Assembly: GCA_030596145.1 (NCBI GenBank) | Contig: JAUVKS010000049.1 | Location: 1-9,685 of the forward strand | From: Pseudomonadota bacterium | GTDB taxonomy: Bacteria > Desulfobacterota > Syntrophia > Syntrophales > JADFWA01 | DNA length: 9,685 nucleotides | Reading direction: 5' to 3' | In this document: piece after piece, positions 6,546-9,685 of the stretch | Numbering within the stretch: the first letter of the stretch is position 1 | How the letters are laid out: each line of letters starts with the position of its first letter | The notes under the pieces: model-generated | What the model was told of the DNA's origin: nothing | The model's input: the letters and a program-made list of their open reading frames with translations, nothing else | Database searches by the model: none | Position numbers and translations under genes: made by a program

Positions 6546-7880
6546 TTAGTAGGGCTGTGTGGCCCAGGAGCTGTAATCTACTAAATTATCACCTGCATCC
6601 CAGATGTCTTTGCCCGGTGTTCCCGAATCCACGCCCAGATTTCCTTCATAGTCTGGAGGCGCATGACCCCACCAGTTATTCGAAGCATCAACTGCGTTGA
6701 GCTGGCTGTTCCGCAGACCATACCACTCATTGCCGTAAATGTTGTTCTGATTCACACTCACATTATTGCTGTTACCACTCAGTCCAATACCACTCAGCAC
6801 GTTATCTGCTACAGTGTTGTTTTTGATTGTGGCACTGTTGCTTGAAGACAAGTGGATTCCCCCCGCGTTATTCGTGACGGAGTTGTTTTCGATTGTGGCA
6901 TTGTCGCTTTCATACAGAACGATTCCATAAAACATGTTATCTGTGGTGGTGTTGTATTTGATTGTGGCATTGTTGCTTGAAGACACATGAATTCCCTGGA
7001 TCAAGTTATTCGTGACAGTGTTGTTTTCGATTTCAACAGTATCGCCAGAAGCCACAATAACTCCACTGCGCCCGTTACCTGCGAAGGTGTTGTTTTTGAT
7101 TGTGACATTGGTATAGTCAATCACATTGATTCCATTGCGCCAGTTACCTGTGACGGTGTTGTTTTGGATTGTGGCACTGTCGCAGTTGATTACATCTAAA
7201 CCAGCTGCCCATCCTCCTGGATTATACCCAATGTCGGTTCCTCCGGTAATGGTAAAACCATCTATAGAAAGGTTTGTACTGTCGTGAGCATAGAGGGTGG
7301 TACCTCCACCCTCTCTTCCATCAACGATGGTATCCGCCGCACCCCAGACAGACTCCAGACTGAGATTATTCTTGTTACCAATCTCCGCCCCCTGGTAAGT
7401 TCCTTCATCCACCAATACCCAACTATCCCCGGCACCCGGTGTATCATCAACCGTATCCTGAATCTTATCGTAAACGGAGGCACAGCAGTTCTGACAGTAA
7501 TCCGGATTCTGGCTGACAATAAAGATATTTACACGGGGATCGGTGCAACTGGAGGTAGTACCGGCGCTGTCGCCTGTGGCAGTGCCCCCGGCCTCAAAAT
7601 CTCCGGTGAAAGGACAAAAATCCCTGCTGCCATCACCGCCATGAGTACGTATTAACCCCCTTTCCACAGAACCGGAAGTGGTGACATTTACCGTACCGTT
7701 TACCAGATTTGCATCACCGGATGCATGGTCCCCATCCTGAGTATAATAAGTGGTGCTTACCGAAGACCCGCCGGAGTTTTGAACGGTAACAGTCACCGCC
7801 ATCGACGCGGTGGCAATAAACAGGACCGGAATAACAAATATGGAGACTATAACCAGACTGATCTTTTTTGTCTTCACCAT
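6546..7880 (-). CDS. Secreted right-handed parallel beta-helix repeat protein
   Basis: A 444-aa exported protein. Residues 1-28 form a Sec signal peptide (MVKTKK, hydrophobic core to residue 22, cleavage near ASMA). Residues 115-215 resemble the leading part of DUF1565/NosD-type beta-helix proteins (YDKIQDTVDD, VLVDEGTYQGA, TIVDG, LSIDGFTITGG). Residues 235-391 contain seven rungs of about 23 residues with the theme ATIxNNTVTxNxxxGI. The end has NNWWGHAPPDYEG and VDYSSWATQPY, a common closing motif of such proteins. Cysteines cluster at 89, 112 and 129-133 (CQNCC). Likely roles are binding or cleaving polysaccharide, or a surface structure; no catalytic residues can be assigned. The start is supported by AAGGAG seven bases before the ATG. 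It lies between two attC-like sites but has no attC of its own, and signal-bearing proteins of this size are unusual as cassette cargo. Confidence 0.88.
   Translation of the reverse strand: MVKTKKISLVIVSIFVIPVLFIATASMAVTVTVQNSGGSSVSTTYYTQDGDHASGDANLVNGTVNVTTSGSVERGLIRTHGGDGSRDFCPFTGDFEAGGTATGDSAGTTSSCTDPRVNIFIVSQNPDYCQNCCASVYDKIQDTVDDTPGAGDSWVLVDEGTYQGAEIGNKNNLSLESVWGAADTIVDGREGGGTTLYAHDSTNLSIDGFTITGGTDIGYNPGGWAAGLDVINCDSATIQNNTVTGNWRNGINVIDYTNVTIKNNTFAGNGRSGVIVASGDTVEIENNTVTNNLIQGIHVSSSNNATIKYNTTTDNMFYGIVLYESDNATIENNSVTNNAGGIHLSSSNSATIKNNTVADNVLSGIGLSGNSNNVSVNQNNIYGNEWYGLRNSQLNAVDASNNWWGHAPPDYEGNLGVDSGTPGKDIWDAGDNLVDYSSWATQPY
6708..7178 (-). repeat. In-gene tandem repeat, period 69 bp (beta-helix rungs)
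   Basis: Seven imperfect coding repeats carry the motif (A/V)TIxNNT. The starts of the three-residue strand fall at residues 236, 259, 282, 305, 328, 350 and 374, giving periods of 23, 23, 23, 23, 22 and 24 residues. At DNA level the phrase ATTGTGGCA...GTTGTT recurs on the + strand. Neighbouring copies are similar enough that repeat number could change by slippage or recombination. Confidence 0.85.
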
Positions 7881-7910
7881 TTTGAATCTCCTTATCTCAT
7901 AGTGAACATA

Positions 7911-7942
7911 TAAAAAAGCCGGATTACCGATTGCTAGTCCGC
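7911..7942 (-). terminator. Possible rho-independent terminator after HNH gene
   Basis: On the - strand, CGGA (7941-7938) and TCCG (7923-7920) form a short stem, with a TA/TA pair beyond one mismatch. It is followed by GGC and a run of six T (7917-7912). It overlaps the stop codon of the HNH-like gene. If functional, it would uncouple that gene from the beta-helix gene. The stem is weak, so confidence is low. Confidence 0.3.
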
Positions 7943-8587
7943 CTTTTCAATCAAGCTGTTGTCTGATGACGAAATCGTCCCGATAAAGGTGATCCTCTCA
8001 AAGAAGGTTATGAGCCAAGCCGAATGGATTCCATGATCTTCGATGACTGAATATCGATACTCCGCAATGTCTTGCTCTCGGTGTTCGTAGGTCATTTCCA
8101 GCAGGAATTCATCAGGAATCCTGTATTTCATGACGTCCACCCACACTCGAGACTCTGGCACTGCTGACATGACTTGATGGTGATGACAAAGTCCTCTAAC
8201 CACTTTTTTAACTACTCGAACAACTCTTTCATCTTGCCCAGGATAGACTTTGTGTCTATGAAGCCCGTCAATCTCAACGGATCGCATACTCTCCACAAGC
8301 TCCCTGACGCGGCGTGTCCCATCGAGCTTGTCGAAGCTACGCCGAATGGTTGTCTCCCACAGTTCTCTTCGGCTCTCGTTCGGCTTTCCAGCTAACGCCA
8401 GGATGTTTCTAAAATATGCCTCGTCGTCTGCCCACCCGTTATTGCAGATGTTACATGATGGGATCGTCATTCGCTGAACTCGTGATTCGGATTTCGAGTC
8501 TGGATACAGATTCTTGGGAAAAACATGTTCTTTGCCTGTTGCGATTCGCTCTCCACAATAAGAACACATCTTTGAAGTAGCCAACAA
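7934..8587 (-). CDS. HNH-type nuclease-like protein, 217 aa
   Basis: A cytosolic protein with an N-terminal zinc-finger HNH-like module: CSYC (Cys8, Cys11), EHVFPKNLYP with His21, then CNICNN (Cys45, Cys48, Asn49) and GWADDEAYFRNIL. HNH modules are ββα-metal nucleases. Here the four cysteines would hold a structural zinc, and Glu20-His21 and the Asn would belong to the catalytic site. Residues 80-217 have no named family that I can see. The start is TTG (8587, or the next TTG at 8584), placed four to seven bases after AGGGGGA at 8591-8597. The first in-frame ATG (residue 7) is too far from that site but possible. The gene begins about 25 bases after an attC-like site, as the first gene of a cassette would. 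Cassette-borne HNH proteins are candidates for anti-phage activity; that is inference. Confidence 0.78.
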   Translation of the reverse strand: MLATSKMCSYCGERIATGKEHVFPKNLYPDSKSESRVQRMTIPSCNICNNGWADDEAYFRNILALAGKPNESRRELWETTIRRSFDKLDGTRRVRELVESMRSVEIDGLHRHKVYPGQDERVVRVVKKVVRGLCHHHQVMSAVPESRVWVDVMKYRIPDEFLLEMTYEHREQDIAEYRYSVIEDHGIHSAWLITFFERITFIGTISSSDNSLIEKAD

Positions 8588-8612
8588 TCTTCCCCCTGCC
8601 TTGCATCGGACT

Positions 8613-8674
8613 GGCTAACGATGCGTTTCAGCCGCGCTGCCCTTCTGCGTCGGCGGCAAGCGCCTGGTTAGCCC
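8613..8674 (-). other. Integron attC site (site B)
   Basis: On the - strand the outer boxes are GGCTAAC (8673-8667) and GTTAGCC (8619-8613), perfect 7-bp complements. Inside, GCGCTTGCCGC pairs with GCGGCTGAAACGC: GCG, TT and GCCGC pair, with one mismatch and a two-base bulge on one arm. Three unpaired bases separate the inner and outer boxes (CAG opposite ATC). The layout of R boxes, spacer, L boxes with extrahelical bases and a short loop is that of attC, and the total of about 62 bp is typical. The stop codon of the DUF4365 gene ends one base from GGGCTAAC, as is usual for cassette genes. Strand exchange would fall between G and TT of GTTAGCC (8619/8618). Confidence 0.82.
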
Positions 8675-8675
8675 T

Positions 8676-9590
8676 TCAATAGCATGTATACCCAGGCTTT
8701 ACGTGAATCAAGTTTTGGGCCATACGATATAGAATTGGATCAGCCACTGACCAATACTCTTTTTCTTTTTCAATTAGCCGATTTTTGGTTTTGTCTATGA
8801 TTTCAAAAAATATTTTCTCCAAGCTGGGAAGAACATCTGTAAATGTTTGATAATGGAGCATGTAATAGGAATCTTTCCACGTTTTACGATCATTTTCTAT
8901 TATGTCTTTCAAGCTTTCATTTTCCCATTTAACACTAAGTAGCTGACTAAGTTCATATAGTGTTTTATATATATGGACGAAAAGAAGTTCTTCGTCTGGC
9001 TCAGCACCCATGAAACAGTCTAGTTGTTGCATACTTTGAATAAATTCTAGATAGTGTTGCCAATGGACAATTAATGTACGAATATGTGATACAAATTTTT
9101 CGTGATACTTTTCCTCGAAATAGTGGGCCAACAAAACTACTAGGCCTATATCTCTGTCTATCTTATGAGTGTCAGTAAGTTTGAAGCTCATACTGTCTTG
9201 TTTTAAGTATTTTTGGTATTGACTTCGAACTTGATTTTTTACGGGCGCAAAATATAAATTTCGGTCAGTCAAATCTGCCACAAAAAGGAATACAGGAACA
9301 GGAAGACTCATCCAGTAATGAATGGTTTCAATTGATATTCCTGAAAATGTGGATTTTTTGACTTTATTTTCAGTTTCACTCCATTCAATTTTTTCAGTGC
9401 CTTTAAGTTGTACTGATAAAAGCTCACCAGTAACCTTACCGTCGTTATTTACGAGTTCAACGTAACAATCAATTCCATAATCACGTTCAGAAACTTCACG
9501 AATGATCCATCTTGCGGGGACAGTGTTTTGAAGTATTTTCCATGAGTCAGATTCTTTGATGTGAGTATCTGGACGTTTGGGGTATCTCAT
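8676..9590 (-). CDS. DUF4365-type protein, predicted PD-(D/E)xK-like nuclease
   Basis: A 304-aa protein if started at the ATG at 9590. The N-terminal third has the DUF4365 signature: RPDTHIKESDSWKILQ, then RDYGIDCYVELV (acidic residues Asp41 and Glu45 in this numbering), then TGELLSVQLKGT with Gln61-x-Lys63. The D...QxK order fits the PD-(D/E)xK nuclease fold, so DNA cleavage is plausible, though the family has little biochemical work that I can cite. Residues about 130-304 are helical, with no recognised domain. The frame stays open to a TTG at 9623, but that codon lies in the inner arm of the upstream attC. The ATG has AAGGAG 12 bases before it, just after the recombination point, so I prefer it. 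It forms a compact cassette of about 1.0 kb between two attC sites. The gene is AT-rich. Role in phage defence is a guess. Confidence 0.8.
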   Translation of the reverse strand: MRYPKRPDTHIKESDSWKILQNTVPARWIIREVSERDYGIDCYVELVNNDGKVTGELLSVQLKGTEKIEWSETENKVKKSTFSGISIETIHYWMSLPVPVFLFVADLTDRNLYFAPVKNQVRSQYQKYLKQDSMSFKLTDTHKIDRDIGLVVLLAHYFEEKYHEKFVSHIRTLIVHWQHYLEFIQSMQQLDCFMGAEPDEELLFVHIYKTLYELSQLLSVKWENESLKDIIENDRKTWKDSYYMLHYQTFTDVLPSLEKIFFEIIDKTKNRLIEKEKEYWSVADPILYRMAQNLIHVKPGYTCY

Positions 9591-9602
9591 CGATTTATTG
9601 GA

Positions 9603-9608
9603 CTCCTT
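9603..9608 (-). promoter_or_regulatory. Ribosome binding site deciding the DUF4365 gene start
   Basis: On the - strand AAGGAG lies one base inside the cassette after the GTTAGCC box and 12 bases before the ATG at 9590. The spacing is slightly long but usable. It supports the ATG over the TTG at 9623, which precedes this site. Confidence 0.55.
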
Positions 9609-9685
9609 GGCTAACTCTGTCAATAGACCGAAATAAATTCCGTGATATTGATGTATATATATATGGCACTATTTTCGGTCTATTG
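9609..9685 (-). other. Integron attC site (site A), cut by window edge
   Basis: A perfect 13-bp inverted repeat, CAATAGACCGAAA (9621-9633) with TTTCGGTCTATTG (9673-9685), encloses a 39-nt AT-rich loop. On the - strand it is followed by a 5-nt spacer (ACAGA) and the box GTTAGCC (9615-9609), identical to the R' box of site B. This is the L''-L'-spacer-R' half of an attC; the matching TAAC box should lie just right of base 9685. An extra A on one arm just inside the stem could be an extrahelical base. The placement directly upstream of the DUF4365 gene fits a cassette boundary. Confidence 0.7.

Noticed and set aside
6708..7178. CRISPR-like array from the regular 69-bp spacing
   Set aside because: The repeats are imperfect, contiguous and in frame inside a beta-helix coding sequence; there are no identical repeats with unique spacers.
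7284..7655. A 123-aa reading frame on the + strand
   Set aside because: It lies opposite the beta-helix gene, which has a signal peptide, ribosome binding site and repeat structure; the antisense translation has no family features.
9650..9666. TA-rich run as a promoter or microsatellite
   Set aside because: It lies in the loop between the attC site A arms and has no paired -35 element.

Overview
The window looks like a bacterial chromosome segment of moderate G+C content. A housekeeping translation block (fmt ... rsmB) is followed by what I read as the distal end of an integron gene-cassette array. The short hairpin repeats between genes are of the kind often seen in Desulfobacterota and related environmental genomes. 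That taxonomic guess is an inference; nothing in the window fixes the organism.

Left half (1-5240, all + strand). The window opens inside fmt (methionyl-tRNA formyltransferase). A three-way-junction inverted repeat follows at 895-950. Next comes a 744-aa dynamin-like GTPase with a GTG start, then rsmB (16S rRNA m5C methyltransferase) 12 bases after the GTPase stop. Finding fmt and rsmB close together is ordinary; the large dynamin-like gene between them is not. A second intergenic hairpin repeat (about 4566-4630) separates rsmB from a 193-aa HD-domain protein with a good ribosome binding site.

Junction (5241-5554). This stretch holds a short open reading frame without a convincing start, possibly a gene remnant. 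It also holds a 71-bp imperfect palindrome that I interpret as an integron attC site.

Right half (5465-9685, all genes on the - strand). I see three attC-like sites in the same orientation: 5465-5535, 8613-8674, and one cut by the window edge at 9609-9685. Between the two right-hand sites lies one compact cassette of about 1.0 kb. It carries a DUF4365-type protein with a PD-(D/E)xK-nuclease-like signature, and its stop codon is one base from the attC. Between 8613 and 5535 lies an unusually long interval of about 3.1 kb with three genes: an HNH-type nuclease-like protein, a secreted right-handed beta-helix protein, and a 258-aa helical (TPR-like) protein whose stop lies just before the last attC. 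No integrase or attI site is present. The orientation places any integrase to the right of the window; otherwise this is a cluster of attC sites lacking an integrase (CALIN).

Working together: the left genes serve translation and general physiology. The right-hand nuclease-like genes fit the cargo profile of integron cassettes, which are increasingly linked to anti-phage defence, but no function is shown here beyond family resemblance.
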